DNA of 64,000 nucleotides from Pseudomonas sp. C2B4 (GCF_013359695.1 NZ_JABFMU010000017.1:39378-103377), one strand, 5' to 3'; counted from the stretch's first letter, positions 32,948-42,987 are shown. Notes: generated from the sequence alone by a model not told the origin. Translations and numbers: made by a program.

Positions 32948-33088
32948 AAGGATTGGGGGGCATCTGCAAAAGCCAGTTCGGCTGTCAGGCCGCCTCGCTT
33001 AGGCGTTTCGCGGTGCGCGCCCCCTCGAGAGGCTTCGTTCTGGCCCATGCTCCCCCTACCGGACAAATGATTCAGACTGCAGGATCGT

Positions 33089-33610
33089 TCAATTCGACCC
33101 GATCTGATGTTTTCCGGCGAATTGCCTGCGGAACCAGTCCGAGAGCATGGCCTTCTCGGAGTAGAGTCTGTCACTTCTGCTGGCGCGCCCCGGACGTTGG
33201 AGGTAAAGCTGATCCAGCACCCTGGCGTCGGCTTCGCTCACGATCTGATCGTTTTGTTTGAGCACATAGTGCAGATCAATGCTCGGCCAGGTGATATCGC
33301 GCATGAAGCGCACCTCATAGGCATTTGGCCTCCAGGGTTCGTAGCGACCGGCCAGATCGATGTTGCGGATTTCAATCTGCAGTTGCTGGTCGGGGGGCAG
33401 GTACCGGTCGCCAAGCTTCTGGATGTAGCTGCTCAGCTCCTTCATGACATAAGGATCGGCACCCCGTTCGTAGCCCGGACTGTCCAGGCTGGCATCGCTG
33501 AATTTTTCAGGGTTCTTGAAGACGACTTCGACCGAAGACGCTGCGGTGGCAAGCGGCACCATAAAAAGCGCCAGCACTGCGACCGAGGCACAAGTGGTTA
33601 TTGGACGCAT
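33089..33610 (-). CDS. DUF3016 periplasmic protein
   Basis: 173 residues from ATG 33610 with GGAG upstream. The signal peptide is MRPITTCASVAVLALFMVPLATA. The body shows the DUF3016 pattern: VEVVFKNPEKFSDASL, LGDRYLPPDQQLQIEIRNIDLAGRYEPWRP, VRFMRDITWPSIDLHYVL and a C-terminal YSEKAMLSDWFRRQF. Function is unknown. It is monocistronic. Confidence 0.9.
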   Translation of the reverse strand: MRPITTCASVAVLALFMVPLATAASSVEVVFKNPEKFSDASLDSPGYERGADPYVMKELSSYIQKLGDRYLPPDQQLQIEIRNIDLAGRYEPWRPNAYEVRFMRDITWPSIDLHYVLKQNDQIVSEADARVLDQLYLQRPGRASRSDRLYSEKAMLSDWFRRQFAGKHQIGSN

Positions 33611-33787
33611 GGCATCAGCTCCAGGTGCAGCGCTTTTCAATGCATGCCGCACCGTCTTCAGTTTACGCCTAAGTGCATGTCAGGGCTCTGGATCCGGCCC
33701 TGTGATTCCGGCGCTGATCTTCCCGGGCGTCGCGGGCCAGTTCAGTGAAGCGGGTAACCCAAGAAACAAACGGTCAAAACGACCTGA

Positions 33788-33813
33788 CCCACATCAAGTG
33801 GCCTTGATGTGGG
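33788..33813. other. Stem-loop downstream of the MCP gene
   Basis: cccacatcaag-tggc-cttgatgtggg, an 11-bp perfect stem, 66 bp past the MCP stop. The run of T on the leftward side is weak, so termination is only possible. Confidence 0.4.
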
Positions 33814-33878
33814 AATTGAAGCAGTCGGCTATTTTTTAACTATTCCTCAGAAACGCCGGTCATTCATTCGCGGCTCGG

Positions 33879-35501
33879 TTAAACCGTAAACTGAGCCACT
33901 ATCCTGCTCAAATTAATGGCCAGCTTCGACAACTCATTGCTGGCAACGGACGTCTGATCGACTGCCGACGTACTTTGAATGGACAAATCCTTGATACTCA
34001 TCAGGTTCTGGTCCACGGACCGGGCAACCTCTGCTTGTTGCTCGGAAGCCGTAGCGATCAGCAGGTTCCTTTCGTTGATATCAGTCACCGCCCTGGATAT
34101 TTCCCTGATCGCTTCCCCTGCTTCGCGCGCGATCTCAAGCGTTTTAATGGCTTCAGCACTGCTTTGCTGCATCGAAAGAACGGACTTGTCTGATCCCGAC
34201 ATGATGCCGCCCATCATTTGCTCGATTTCCTGGGTCGATTCCTGGGTCCGATGAGCCAGGGCGCGGACCTCATCGGCCACCACTGCAAAGCCACGCCCCT
34301 GCTCACCCGCGCGAGCGGCTTCAATGGCGGCGTTCAAGGCAAGCAGATTGGTCTGCTCGGCAATGGCCCGAATAACGTCAAGGACTTTTCTGATCCCTTG
34401 GGTCTGCTGCGCCAACAGTTCAAGGTCGTTGCTCGTCTCTCCAACGGAGCCCGCCAGGTTCTCGATCGACGAAATGGTCCGGGTGACCCGATCCAGGCCT
34501 GTATGGGCGGCTGTACTGGACTGCTGGGTTGACTGAGAAGCGGAGATCGCATTGCGGGCGACATCTTCGACCGCCGCCGTCATCTCGTTAACGGCCGTCG
34601 CGGCCTGCTCGGTTTCGAGATTCTGCCGTTGTATACCCGCTTTCGACTCATGGGTAATCGCGCTCATTTCTTCAGCCGCCGATGCCAGCAAGGAAGAAGA
34701 CTCGGAAATATGATTGATCGTGCCCTTGAGGTTCGTCAGCATCGTCGCGGCGGACTTTTGCAGCTCGGTCAACTCATCGGCGCCCGACACATCGACGCTG
34801 CTCCTCAAATCGCCCTCGGCAATCCTCTGGTTGACATGCAACAACGATTGCATCGGCAATACGATGCTTCGTGTAAAGAAAATCGCGATGGTTACCGTCA
34901 ACATCAAGCCCAGAACAATGATCGCGATAACCCATTCAAGACCGCTATCAAACGCTTCACGCGCGCCCACTCCCGACTTTGCAGCACCGTCGGTATTCAC
35001 GGCGGCCAACTGATCAATACTGGTCATCAGCTCTTCGGCTGCGGGTGCGGTTACCGTGCGGATATAGGAAAAGGACTCGGCTTGGGACAGTTTGTCAGTC
35101 TGTTCCAGAACAACTTGTATTTTATTATGGTAATTCTTTACCAACTCCAGAACTTTCTCATACTTGATCCGTTCAGCCTCAGAGGAAACGTTGGGCGCAT
35201 AGTTGCGGGAGACCTCGTCGAGTTTACTGTCCAGGTCGACTGCTTTGGCGCGCGCCGTGCCCCTTTCCGCCGGCTCTTGCATAATGTAGTAAAGCAGCGA
35301 AAGGCGCAGAGTATAAGCGGTCGATTTTATTGCGGCAGAGCCCTGTATGCTCGGCAGCCAATCGACTTCCAGCCTTTTCGCCTGAGCGCCAATTTGCGAC
35401 ATTTTCCAGACAGACAACCCACCCATACACATCAGTAAAAGGCTAATGATGCCGAAGCAAAGAGTTGCGCGCGCGTTTAGTCTGATGCGTCTCATCATCA
35501 T
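33879..35501 (-). CDS. Methyl-accepting chemotaxis protein
   Basis: 540 residues; three successive ATG codons (35501, 35498, 35495) make the exact start uncertain. The first membrane helix ([21 protein letters not shown]) is followed by a helical periplasmic four-helix-bundle domain (about residues 35-190), a second helix ([20 protein letters not shown]), a HAMP domain ([23 protein letters not shown]) and the signalling tip [40 protein letters not shown]. No CheR-binding pentapeptide is at the C-terminus (VAQFTV). The ligand is unknown. Confidence 0.96.
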   Translation of the reverse strand: MMMRRIRLNARATLCFGIISLLLMCMGGLSVWKMSQIGAQAKRLEVDWLPSIQGSAAIKSTAYTLRLSLLYYIMQEPAERGTARAKAVDLDSKLDEVSRNYAPNVSSEAERIKYEKVLELVKNYHNKIQVVLEQTDKLSQAESFSYIRTVTAPAAEELMTSIDQLAAVNTDGAAKSGVGAREAFDSGLEWVIAIIVLGLMLTVTIAIFFTRSIVLPMQSLLHVNQRIAEGDLRSSVDVSGADELTELQKSAATMLTNLKGTINHISESSSLLASAAEEMSAITHESKAGIQRQNLETEQAATAVNEMTAAVEDVARNAISASQSTQQSSTAAHTGLDRVTRTISSIENLAGSVGETSNDLELLAQQTQGIRKVLDVIRAIAEQTNLLALNAAIEAARAGEQGRGFAVVADEVRALAHRTQESTQEIEQMMGGIMSGSDKSVLSMQQSSAEAIKTLEIAREAGEAIREISRAVTDINERNLLIATASEQQAEVARSVDQNLMSIKDLSIQSTSAVDQTSVASNELSKLAINLSRIVAQFTV

Positions 35502-35754
35502 TTCTTACAGTCCCACTCTCAATGCATCAATTTTTTAGTCCCCTGACGCCAGCAGTCGAGCCGGGCAAAGTAACCAGCGCATATACCTTAATCAGCCGGG
35601 ATAGAAAGGAACATCAGCCAAACCCTAAAGCTCGCAGCGAAGCGTTTGTTCAACGCTGCAAAACCCGAAGTTCAGTAATGCCTGATGGCCTATGGCCCTG
35701 AATCGTGATTTCTACACGTATCCGATTGAACGGCGATACACCTGTAGGAGTTCC

Positions 35755-35994
35755 ATGAACCTGAACAAGCCCAATCAACAATTACGACGTGACCTCAAGC
35801 AGGCTGCTGCCCTGCTTAAGTGGTCGGGAGTGGATTTGTTCACGATTGCCCAACGCCTTCTGGCGTTTGGAGATGAGGATGGCGCCAACGAGTTGATGAA
35901 GATCGCGCTGGGCTTTCAGGAGACCGAAGATCGGCTGACGGCGTATGCGGACGAAGTGAAGACCGAACGAATTGTGCGGGCAAAGCTTGAATGA
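35755..35994 (+). CDS. Small hypothetical protein
   Basis: 79 residues from ATG 35755 (MNLNKPNQQLRRDLKQAAAL) with TAGGAG five bases upstream; the open frame back to 35692 lacks a start signal. It is helical and highly charged (GDEDGANELMKIALGFQETEDRLTAYADEVKTER). No family is recognised. The ribosome site and codon use support a real gene. Confidence 0.7.
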   Translation: MNLNKPNQQLRRDLKQAAALLKWSGVDLFTIAQRLLAFGDEDGANELMKIALGFQETEDRLTAYADEVKTERIVRAKLE

Positions 35995-36098
35995 CGGGTA
36001 ACCCGACCACTGACCCGAGCGATCAGAATTGCCTGATTGGACTGGCCGTTAGCGCATCGTAGAGTGCGCGGTCATTATCACCCCCCGAAGAAACCGGT

Positions 36099-36566
36099 AT
36101 GAAACAGACTTTGTTAGCCACGCTGCTTTGCATCACTGCCTTCTCGGCAGGCGCCCAGGAAACGCTGAAGGATGTTGACTTGAGCAATCGGCATACGACA
36201 ATGGAAGACCTCAAAGCAGGCCAGGCCTTGATAGATGCCCAGAACGCTGCTTCAAGAATTCCAGCCTCCGAAGCTCGGGAGTTCATCAAGCGCCTGGACG
36301 CCACGGTCAAGCGCGGATTGACTCAGCTCGACAACAAACAGGCGGATCCGGTCCAAATACGCGAACTGGCGATCGATCTGTCCTCGCTTGAGGCCGAAGG
36401 CAAAAAGTTCGGTGTTCTGTTCACCCCGTTCCATAAGTGCAATGAAGCCGCGGTGAGTGCGGCTTCATCCTGGCAAGGCCTGATGTTCAATGACGCCCTG
36501 CAGTTCGAGAATGGTTTCATTGAATACGAAGCGGCGGGCGCAGCCTGCGAAAGAGCCGCTGGCTGA
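36099..36566 (+). CDS. Hypothetical periplasmic protein
   Basis: 155 residues with a signal peptide (MKQTLLATLLCITAFSAGA). The mature part is mostly helical (DLKAGQALIDAQNAASRIPASEAREFIKRLDATVKRGL) and has two cysteines (FHKCNEAAVSA... and GAACERAAG) that could form a disulfide. No family is recognised. It stands alone between a small hypothetical gene and ppk2. Confidence 0.75.
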   Translation: MKQTLLATLLCITAFSAGAQETLKDVDLSNRHTTMEDLKAGQALIDAQNAASRIPASEAREFIKRLDATVKRGLTQLDNKQADPVQIRELAIDLSSLEAEGKKFGVLFTPFHKCNEAAVSAASSWQGLMFNDALQFENGFIEYEAAGAACERAAG

Positions 36567-36612
36567 CTCAGCCCGGCAGCATGTTCCTGCAGGGCATGCT
36601 CGCCATTTAGCG

Positions 36613-37686
36613 TTAAACCAGTTGCGTCGTCTTGGCCTTGCTGACGGGGTCAGCGGCAACCTGGTTGTACAACTGCTCATCTTCCTCGACGAGCCGTGCC
36701 GCCCGACCCACTAGCAATGGATCGCCCTGGAAGGCCACTTTGGTGTCCTTGCCCGGGTAGTCCAAGGCGTGGAGAAAATGGCGGATACAGTTGATCCGTG
36801 CGCGTTTTTTATCATCCGACTTGATCACCGTCCAAGGCGCATCGGCGGTATCGGTATGGAAAAACATCGCTTGTTTGGCAGCCGTGTACTCGTCCCACTT
36901 GTCCAACGATTTGATGTCGATCGGAGAGAGCTTCCAGTGCTTGAGCGGGTCGTCGCGGCGCGAGATAAAGCGGCGCAGCTGCTCGTCACGGTTGACCGAA
37001 AACCAGTACTTGAACAACAGAATGCCACTGTTGCAAAGCATGCGCTCCAACTCGGGCGTCTGGCGCATGAATTCAAGGTATTGCGACGGCGAGCAAAAAT
37101 CCATGACTCGCTCGACACCGGCGCGGTTGTACCAGGAGCGGTCAAAGAACACCATTTCACCGGTCGTGGGCAAATGCTGAATGTAGCGTTGGAAGTACCA
37201 CTGTCCCCTTTCCTGATCGCTGGGCTTTTCCAGCGCGACGATCCTTGCACCCCGCGGGTTCAAGTGCTCCATGAATCGCTTGATCGTACCGCCTTTGCCG
37301 GCGGCGTCACGCCCTTCGAACAGGACAACCACCCGCTGCCCCGTCTCCTTGACCCAGTTCTGTACTTTGAGCAACTCGATCTGCAACTCATGCTTGGCCT
37401 TTTCGTACTCTGCCCGCCGCATTCGGCTCCGATAGGGATAGTTGGAAGGCAGTTTGGCGGTGGAACTGTCTTCGCTGGTGCCATGGGGCGCGGTGGCCAC
37501 TTGCAGTGCGAACGGCTGTTGGCTAACCGCCCTGATCTCGGCTTCGGCAGCTTTTACCGGAGCGACTTTACTGGTGCTGCGTGATCGACGCACCGTAGGC
37601 GGTTTCGGCGGCGCTTTTTTCCGGGTGACGGTTGAAGTTGCATTGGCATTTTCAGAAAGGGAGGTGATCTCGGATTCCTGGATCAT
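36613..37686 (-). CDS. ppk2: Polyphosphate kinase 2
   Basis: 357 residues from ATG 37686 (GAAGAG site); an upstream frame to 37719 lacks one. The first 95 residues are a low-complexity basic/Ala-Pro tail, followed by the PPK2 core: RVVVLFEGRDAAGKGGTIKRFMEHLNPRGARIVAL (Walker A), GEMVFFDRSWYNRAGVERVM (Walker B and lid), and the C-terminal LKHWKLSPIDIKSLDKWDEYTAAKQAMF. PPK2 phosphorylates nucleoside di- or monophosphates from polyphosphate. It is a single gene. Confidence 0.95.
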   Translation of the reverse strand: MIQESEITSLSENANATSTVTRKKAPPKPPTVRRSRSTSKVAPVKAAEAEIRAVSQQPFALQVATAPHGTSEDSSTAKLPSNYPYRSRMRRAEYEKAKHELQIELLKVQNWVKETGQRVVVLFEGRDAAGKGGTIKRFMEHLNPRGARIVALEKPSDQERGQWYFQRYIQHLPTTGEMVFFDRSWYNRAGVERVMDFCSPSQYLEFMRQTPELERMLCNSGILLFKYWFSVNRDEQLRRFISRRDDPLKHWKLSPIDIKSLDKWDEYTAAKQAMFFHTDTADAPWTVIKSDDKKRARINCIRHFLHALDYPGKDTKVAFQGDPLLVGRAARLVEEDEQLYNQVAADPVSKAKTTQLV

Positions 37687-37786
37687 AAGTTTGCTCTTCG
37701 TTAGATGTGCAACAACCATCTTATGAAGATGGAACGAAGGTACTTTTGATCCTTATCAATGATTTTTTTAAGCACCTTCGCACGTC

Positions 37787-40486
37787 TCACGCGCTCCAGG
37801 GCGCCATGTTGTCAGCGTCGATGGCGTACCTGGCAATCGCCTCGACACAAACACCCGCATCGAGCTGTCGCTCTTGAACGAGTGCCGTCAACGCACTCAG
37901 GACGATCTGATACCGATCCACTTCGAAGAACGCGCGCAGCCTGCTGCGGGTATCGCTGCGACCGAAACCGTCCGTGCCGAGCACCGTGTAACGGGCATCC
38001 AGATAGCTGGCGATCAACTGGGGCACGGCGCGAACGTAATCGGTGCAAGCAATGATCGGCGCTGGGTCCTCAAGCGATTCCTGAAGGTGACTGCGGCGCG
38101 CCGGTTGTCCTGGGTGAAGGCGATTCCAGCGCTCGACCTCCCGGGCGTCGCGGGCCAGTTCAGTGAAACTGGTGACGCTCCACACCTGGCTGTCCACGTT
38201 CCAGTCGCTGGCCAGCAACTCGGCAGCGGCGATGACTTCGCGCAGGATGGCGCCAGAACCCAGCAACTGCACGCGGCCACGGGCATCGTTTACCTCATGT
38301 CGGGCAAACTGGTACATGCCCTTGATGATTGCTGCTTCGACACCGTCAGGCAGGTTGGGCTGCGGGTAGCTCTCGTTCATCAGGGTGACGTAGTAAAACT
38401 CGTCGACCTGACGCTCCAGCATCTGGCGCATGCCGTGATCCAGAATCAACGCGAATTCGCCGGCAAATGCGGGGTCGTAGGCGCGGCAGTTGGGGACCAT
38501 CGCCGCCATCAAATGGCTGTTGCCGTCCTGGTGCTGCAGGCCTTCGCCACCCAGTGTGGTACGCCCTGCGGTAGCGCCGAGCAGGAAGCCGCGAGCCCGT
38601 TGATCCGCCGCCGCCCAGATCAGGTCGCCGATACGCTGGAAGCCGAACATCGAGTAGTAGATGTAGAACGGCAGCATGGGCAAACCATGCACCGAGTAAC
38701 TGGTCGCGGCGGCCACCCAGGAACTGATCGCCCCGGCCTCGCTGATGCCCTCCTCCAGAATCTGCCCGTCCAGGGCTTCCCGATAGCTGAGGATCGAGCC
38801 GATGTCTTCCGGCTCATAGCGCTGGCCGACGCTGGAATAGATACCGATCTGCTTGAACAGGCTGGCCATGCCGAAGGTGCGGGCTTCATCCGCCACGATC
38901 GGCACGATGCGCGGCCCAAGTTGTTTGTCCCGCAGCAAGCCGCCGAGCATCCGCACGAAGGCCATGGTGGTGGACATTTCCTTGCCATCGGCGGCGATGG
39001 CAAAGGTGCCGTAACTGTTCACACCCGGAACCGCCAGCGGCTCGCAAACCGATGATCGCCCAGGCATGTACCCGCCCAATGCCTGGCGGCGCTCATGCAG
39101 GTAGCGCATTTCGGCACTGTCTTCATCGGGCTTGAAGAAGCTCAACCCGGCAGCCTGTTCATCGGTCAACGGCAGGTTGAAACGGTTGCGGAACGCAATC
39201 AAGGCGTCCTTGTCGAGCTTCTTCTGCTGGTGCACGGTCATCTTGCCCTGCCCCGCGTCCCCCATGCCGAAGCCTTTCTTGGTCTGCGCCAGAATGACCG
39301 TGGGTTTGCGGCCTTCGAGCAACGCGCTCCGATAGGCGGCGAAGATCTTCACCATGTCGTGCCCGCCGCGCTTGAGGCGGTCGATCTGCTCGTCGGTCAG
39401 GCCCTGGGCCAGGCGCGCCAAGGCTTCGTTCTGCCCGAAGAATTGCTCGCGGTTGAAGCGCCCGTCCTTGGTTGCGAAGGTCTGGAACTGACCATCGACC
39501 GTACTGGACAACGCCCGGACCAGCGCGCCCTCCGTATCCTGCGCGAACAGGCCGTCCCAATCGGAACCCCAGACCAGTTTGATCACGTTCCAGCCAGCCC
39601 CGCCGAACAGCGCCTCCAGCTCATCGATGATCCGGCCGTTGCCTCGCACCGGCCCGTCCAGCCGTTGCAGGTTGCAGTTGACCACCCAGACCAGATTATC
39701 GAGTCCTTCCCGCGCCGCCAGGGTCAGGGCTGACATGCTTTCCGGTTCATCCATTTCCCCATCGCCGAACACGCCCCATACGGTCCTGCCCGTGGTGTCT
39801 TGCAGGCCTCGATGGTGCAGGTAACGCATGAATCGCGCCTGGTAGATCGAGCTGATCGGACCGATGCCCATCGACCCGGTCGGAAACTGCCAGAAGTCCG
39901 GCATCAGCCACGGATGCGGATAACTCGACAGACCTCGCGCGCCATGACTGCGGGCGCCGATTTCCTGCCGATAGTGCTGCAGGTCCTGCTCGTCGAGGCG
40001 CCCTTCGAGAAAGGCCCGGGCATAGACGCCGGGCGCCGAGTGCGGCTGGTAGAACACCAGGTCACCACCGCTGCTGGTGGTGCGGGCCTTGAAGAAATGA
40101 TTGAAGCCCACTTCGAACAGATCCGCGGCGCTGGCGTAACTGGCGATGTGCCCGCCCAACTCGCCATAGGCGAAATTCGCCCGGGCAACCATGGCCAACG
40201 CGTTCCAGCGCATGATCGAGGCCAGGCGTTCTTCGATGGCCAGATCCCCGGGAAATATCGGCTGATGCTCGACGCTGATGGTGTTGATGTAGGGCGTACC
40301 GAGGCTGGGTCGCCAACCGATGTCCGAGGCGCTGGCGACCGTCACCAGCATGTCGAGGATCTGTTTGGCCCGTGCCGTACCGCCATGGGCGATGATGGAT
40401 AACAGTGCATCACGCCACTCAGCGATTTCCTCAAGATCTTCTGCTGTCTGCCCCGGCAAACGGGCCTGCGTATCGAACGGGTTCAT
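37787..40486 (-). CDS. Second homodimeric 2-oxoacid (pyruvate-type) dehydrogenase E1, AceE/MdeB-like
   Basis: 899 residues from ATG 40486 with CAGGAG six bases upstream. Homodimeric E1 features are HIASYASAADLFEVGFNHFF, TPP-binding GVFGDGEMDEPESMSAL...NLQRLDGPV, QTKKGFGMGDAG and the C-terminal YTVLGTDGFGRSDTR. No aceF (E2) gene follows, unlike the housekeeping aceEF operon, so this is a paralogue. P. putida MdeB, a similar E1 next to methionine gamma-lyase, handles 2-oxobutyrate. Here the nearest 2-oxobutyrate producer is AcdS, encoded upstream in the same direction, so a 2-oxobutyrate role is a reasonable inference. Confidence 0.92.
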   Translation of the reverse strand: MNPFDTQARLPGQTAEDLEEIAEWRDALLSIIAHGGTARAKQILDMLVTVASASDIGWRPSLGTPYINTISVEHQPIFPGDLAIEERLASIMRWNALAMVARANFAYGELGGHIASYASAADLFEVGFNHFFKARTTSSGGDLVFYQPHSAPGVYARAFLEGRLDEQDLQHYRQEIGARSHGARGLSSYPHPWLMPDFWQFPTGSMGIGPISSIYQARFMRYLHHRGLQDTTGRTVWGVFGDGEMDEPESMSALTLAAREGLDNLVWVVNCNLQRLDGPVRGNGRIIDELEALFGGAGWNVIKLVWGSDWDGLFAQDTEGALVRALSSTVDGQFQTFATKDGRFNREQFFGQNEALARLAQGLTDEQIDRLKRGGHDMVKIFAAYRSALLEGRKPTVILAQTKKGFGMGDAGQGKMTVHQQKKLDKDALIAFRNRFNLPLTDEQAAGLSFFKPDEDSAEMRYLHERRQALGGYMPGRSSVCEPLAVPGVNSYGTFAIAADGKEMSTTMAFVRMLGGLLRDKQLGPRIVPIVADEARTFGMASLFKQIGIYSSVGQRYEPEDIGSILSYREALDGQILEEGISEAGAISSWVAAATSYSVHGLPMLPFYIYYSMFGFQRIGDLIWAAADQRARGFLLGATAGRTTLGGEGLQHQDGNSHLMAAMVPNCRAYDPAFAGEFALILDHGMRQMLERQVDEFYYVTLMNESYPQPNLPDGVEAAIIKGMYQFARHEVNDARGRVQLLGSGAILREVIAAAELLASDWNVDSQVWSVTSFTELARDAREVERWNRLHPGQPARRSHLQESLEDPAPIIACTDYVRAVPQLIASYLDARYTVLGTDGFGRSDTRSRLRAFFEVDRYQIVLSALTALVQERQLDAGVCVEAIARYAIDADNMAPWSA

Positions 40487-40554
40487 GGGCAACTCCTGCC
40501 AGTGTCGGGTGACGCTCGGAAACCATGATGCACACTCAATATGGTCGACTTTTT

Positions 40555-41019
40555 CTAAATGACACAGCGCTCTTGCAGCACACTTTTGGCCAGCGTGCGG
40601 GTTACCGACAGGATCTCTTCAACCTGCTGATCCATTGCGGCGTCGGAGGCAGCGGCTTTACCCATTCTAACGACCCGCAGCGGATGGCCGCAGACCGAGC
40701 CCAGCCAGGTCAGGCTGGGTATCGGGCTGGCTTCGACATCCAGTAGAAAGCAACCTTTGGCCACGCAACGCAGCAGCTGGCGAGCATGGCAAGTGGCGGC
40801 CAGCTTCGAGTCATCAGGGTCGGACCCGGCTCGCAACCAGTCGCGCATGAAGGCTCTCGATTGCTTGACCACCAGATACGCCACCTCGTCCCAGTCGTCG
40901 ATCGACTGGTGCAACTTGTCGATCATGTATTGAGGCAACGCGGCGCTGGTCACGATGACCACGCCGGCGTTCACCGAAGGTTCCTTGAGCCAGACTGCGG
41001 ACTGCGAAATAGCGTGCAT
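40555..41019 (-). CDS. Unknown protein between acdS and the E1 paralogue
   Basis: 154 residues from ATG 41019 with AGGAGCACC upstream. No family is recognised. It has no signal peptide. Three cysteines sit mid-protein (ATCHARQLLRCVAKGCFLLDV), followed by a hydrophobic SLTWLGSVCGHPLRVVRMG and a C-terminal helix. It precedes the E1 gene by 68 bp with no visible terminator, so the two probably share a transcript. Confidence 0.7.
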   Translation of the reverse strand: MHAISQSAVWLKEPSVNAGVVIVTSAALPQYMIDKLHQSIDDWDEVAYLVVKQSRAFMRDWLRAGSDPDDSKLAATCHARQLLRCVAKGCFLLDVEASPIPSLTWLGSVCGHPLRVVRMGKAAASDAAMDQQVEEILSVTRTLAKSVLQERCVI

Positions 41020-41047
41020 GGTGGTGCTCCTGGTAATGGCGCAATCC

Positions 41048-41137
41048 CTGTGGGAGCGAGCCTGCTCGCGAAGAGGCCATCACTTTGAACATTGATATTG
41101 TCTGACCCACCGCTTTTGCGAGCAGGCTCGCTCCCAC
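41048..41137. repeat. REPIN
   Basis: Inverted REP arms between acdS and the unknown gene; the right arm has one base change (tttgcgag for ttcgcgag). Confidence 0.9.
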
Positions 41138-41166
41138 TGCTTTTCACCCTCTAACCGCCCTTACGC

Positions 41167-42183
41167 TCAACCATTACGAAACAGAAAGCTGTAGGCGTTC
41201 AACGCCGGCACGCCCCCCAGGTGCGCGTAAAGCACCCTGGACCCTTCCGGGAATTCGCCACGACGTACTCGTTCAATCATCCCGTGCATCGATTTGCCCT
41301 CGTACACCGGATCCGTCAGCACCCCTTCAAGGCGACCGCACAGACGGATCGCCTCAAGCGTGCCCTCATTGGGCAAGCCATATTCCGGATAGGCAAATCG
41401 TGTATCGAGCACCACGTCCTCTTCGGTGATCTCACGCCCCAGTTCCACCAGTTCGGCGGTATGCCGGGCGATGCGCAAAATTTGTGCCTTGGTTTTCTCG
41501 GGCTTGGCCGAAGCATCGATGCCGATCACGTTCCGGGAGCGACCGTCCGCCGCAAAACCGACGATCATCCCGGCCTGGGTACTGCCGGTCACCGAGCAGA
41601 CCACGATGTAGTCAAACTTGAAGCCCAGTTCCTCCTCCTGTTGCCGCACTTCCTCGGCGAAGCCGACGAACCCGAGGCCACCATAGGGGTGTTCGGAACA
41701 GCCCGCCGGAATCGGAAACGGTTTGCCGCCCCGCTCCCGCACATCGCTCATGGCCTGCTCCCAACTGGGCCGAATGCCGATGTCGAAGCCTGCTGCATCC
41801 AACCGCACCTCCGCGCCCATGATCCGTGACATCTCGATGTTGCCGACGCGGTCGTACACGGCATCGGAGTAGTTCACCCAGTTTTCCTGCACCAGCACGC
41901 ACTTCATGCCCAGGTGGGCCGCGACGGCGGCGACCTGGCGGGTCTGGTTCGACTGAATGCCACCGATGGACACCAGGGTGTCGCAGCCTTGCTCGATGGC
42001 CTCGGGAATCAGGTATTCGAGCTTGCGCGTTTTATTGCCGCCAAAGGCCAGGCCACTGTTGCAATCTTCACGCTTGGCATACAGATGCACCTTGCCGCCC
42101 AGGTGTTCGCTGAGGCGCTTCAAGGGTGTGATGGGAGATGGACCGAAGGTCAACGGATAACGTTTGAAACGATTCAGGTTCAT
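41167..42183 (-). CDS. acdS: 1-Aminocyclopropane-1-carboxylate (ACC) deaminase
   Basis: 338 residues from ATG 42183, the exact family length. The PLP lysine is in [34 protein letters not shown] and [16 protein letters not shown] are conserved. Residues that separate true ACC deaminase from D-cysteine desulfhydrase are present: Glu in [13 protein letters not shown] and Leu in [13 protein letters not shown]. It cleaves ACC, the ethylene precursor of plants, to 2-oxobutyrate and ammonia, a trait of plant-associated pseudomonads. The divergent acdR gene is the expected Lrp-type activator. Confidence 0.95.
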   Translation of the reverse strand: MNLNRFKRYPLTFGPSPITPLKRLSEHLGGKVHLYAKREDCNSGLAFGGNKTRKLEYLIPEAIEQGCDTLVSIGGIQSNQTRQVAAVAAHLGMKCVLVQENWVNYSDAVYDRVGNIEMSRIMGAEVRLDAAGFDIGIRPSWEQAMSDVRERGGKPFPIPAGCSEHPYGGLGFVGFAEEVRQQEEELGFKFDYIVVCSVTGSTQAGMIVGFAADGRSRNVIGIDASAKPEKTKAQILRIARHTAELVELGREITEEDVVLDTRFAYPEYGLPNEGTLEAIRLCGRLEGVLTDPVYEGKSMHGMIERVRRGEFPEGSRVLYAHLGGVPALNAYSFLFRNG

Positions 42184-42348
42184 GGCGCTATTCCTTGAAG
42201 ATGGGGATATCCAAGCTCTGTGACGAGGGCTTCGATGAATCAATCTTAGGAAAAAACCTGAAAATATGTGTTGCAAACATCGCCATCAATGCGAACTATT
42301 ATTCTGTTATTTAAATTCGAAAAAACTCTTTGTTGCGTGCAAATTACA
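42184..42348. promoter_or_regulatory. acdS-acdR divergent promoter region
   Basis: 165 bp of AT-rich DNA, much lower in GC than its flanks, holding the two divergent promoters. The stretch around 42295-42330 is especially AT-rich and is a likely AcdR (Lrp-like) binding zone; no single operator can be fixed by eye. Confidence 0.45.
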
Positions 42349-42858
42349 ATGAACACAATAAACAACCACAGTAAATCCCGTGACAAAGCCGTAGAGCCTG
42401 CGCCGCTTGACCGCACCGACCGCGCCATCCTCAAGGCCCTGCAACGCGACGCATCCATCTCCAATGTGGCGCTGGCAGAGAAAGTGAAACTCAGTCCGCC
42501 AGCCTGCCTGCGGCGTGTCGAGCGGCTCAAGCAGGCTGGCCTGATCAAAGGCATTGTGGCCTTGCTCAACTGCGAAGCACTGGATGCGGGCATGGTGGTG
42601 TTGATCGGCGTGGTGCTGGACCGCTCCACGCCGGAATCGTTTGCCGCGTTCGAGGCCGCCGCGCAAAAAGTCTCCGGTTGCATGGAATGCCATGTCGTGA
42701 CCGGGGAATTCGACTACTTCATGTTGATACGGACCCGGGACAGCCAGAGCTTCAACCGGCTGCATGCCGAACAATTGCTGTATTTGCCGGGTGTGCGGCA
42801 GATCCGCTCGTTCATGGGGCTGCGCCAGGTGCTGTCGACGCCGCAGATCCCCCTTTGA
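42349..42858 (+). CDS. acdR: AcdR, Lrp-family regulator of acdS
   Basis: 169 residues from ATG 42349; the frame is open back to 42268 but that part is AT-rich promoter DNA. The helix-turn-helix is LDRTDRAILKALQRDASISNVALAEKVKLSPPACLRRVERLKQAGLIKGIVALLN, and the RAM domain includes GCMECHVVTGEFDYFMLIRTRD. Divergent pairing with acdS is the known acdR-acdS arrangement of P. putida UW4, where AcdR activates acdS in response to ACC and leucine. Confidence 0.92.
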   Translation: MNTINNHSKSRDKAVEPAPLDRTDRAILKALQRDASISNVALAEKVKLSPPACLRRVERLKQAGLIKGIVALLNCEALDAGMVVLIGVVLDRSTPESFAAFEAAAQKVSGCMECHVVTGEFDYFMLIRTRDSQSFNRLHAEQLLYLPGVRQIRSFMGLRQVLSTPQIPL

Positions 42859-42874
42859 AACAGCAGCGATGAAC

Positions 42875-42978
42875 CTGTGGGAGCGAGCCTGCTCGCGAAG
42901 AGGCCATCACATTCAACATTGATGTTGTTTGACTCACCGCATTCGTCGGACGCCGCCCGGAACCGGCTCGCTCCCACA
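42875..42978. repeat. REPIN with a disrupted right arm
   Basis: The left arm is standard. In the right arm the central cgagcagg is replaced by a longer segment (tcggacgccgcccggaac), so it no longer pairs with the left arm along its full length, while the outer cggctcgctcccac is kept. Confidence 0.8.
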
Positions 42979-42987
42979 AAGGGATTT

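Noticed and set aside
36440..36470. Stem-loop gaagccgc / gcggcttc
   Set aside because: It lies inside the coding sequence of the periplasmic hypothetical protein and is explained by codon composition.
37787..40486. The E1 gene as the housekeeping aceE
   Set aside because: No aceF follows and the neighbourhood is acdS-linked, so it is treated as a paralogue.
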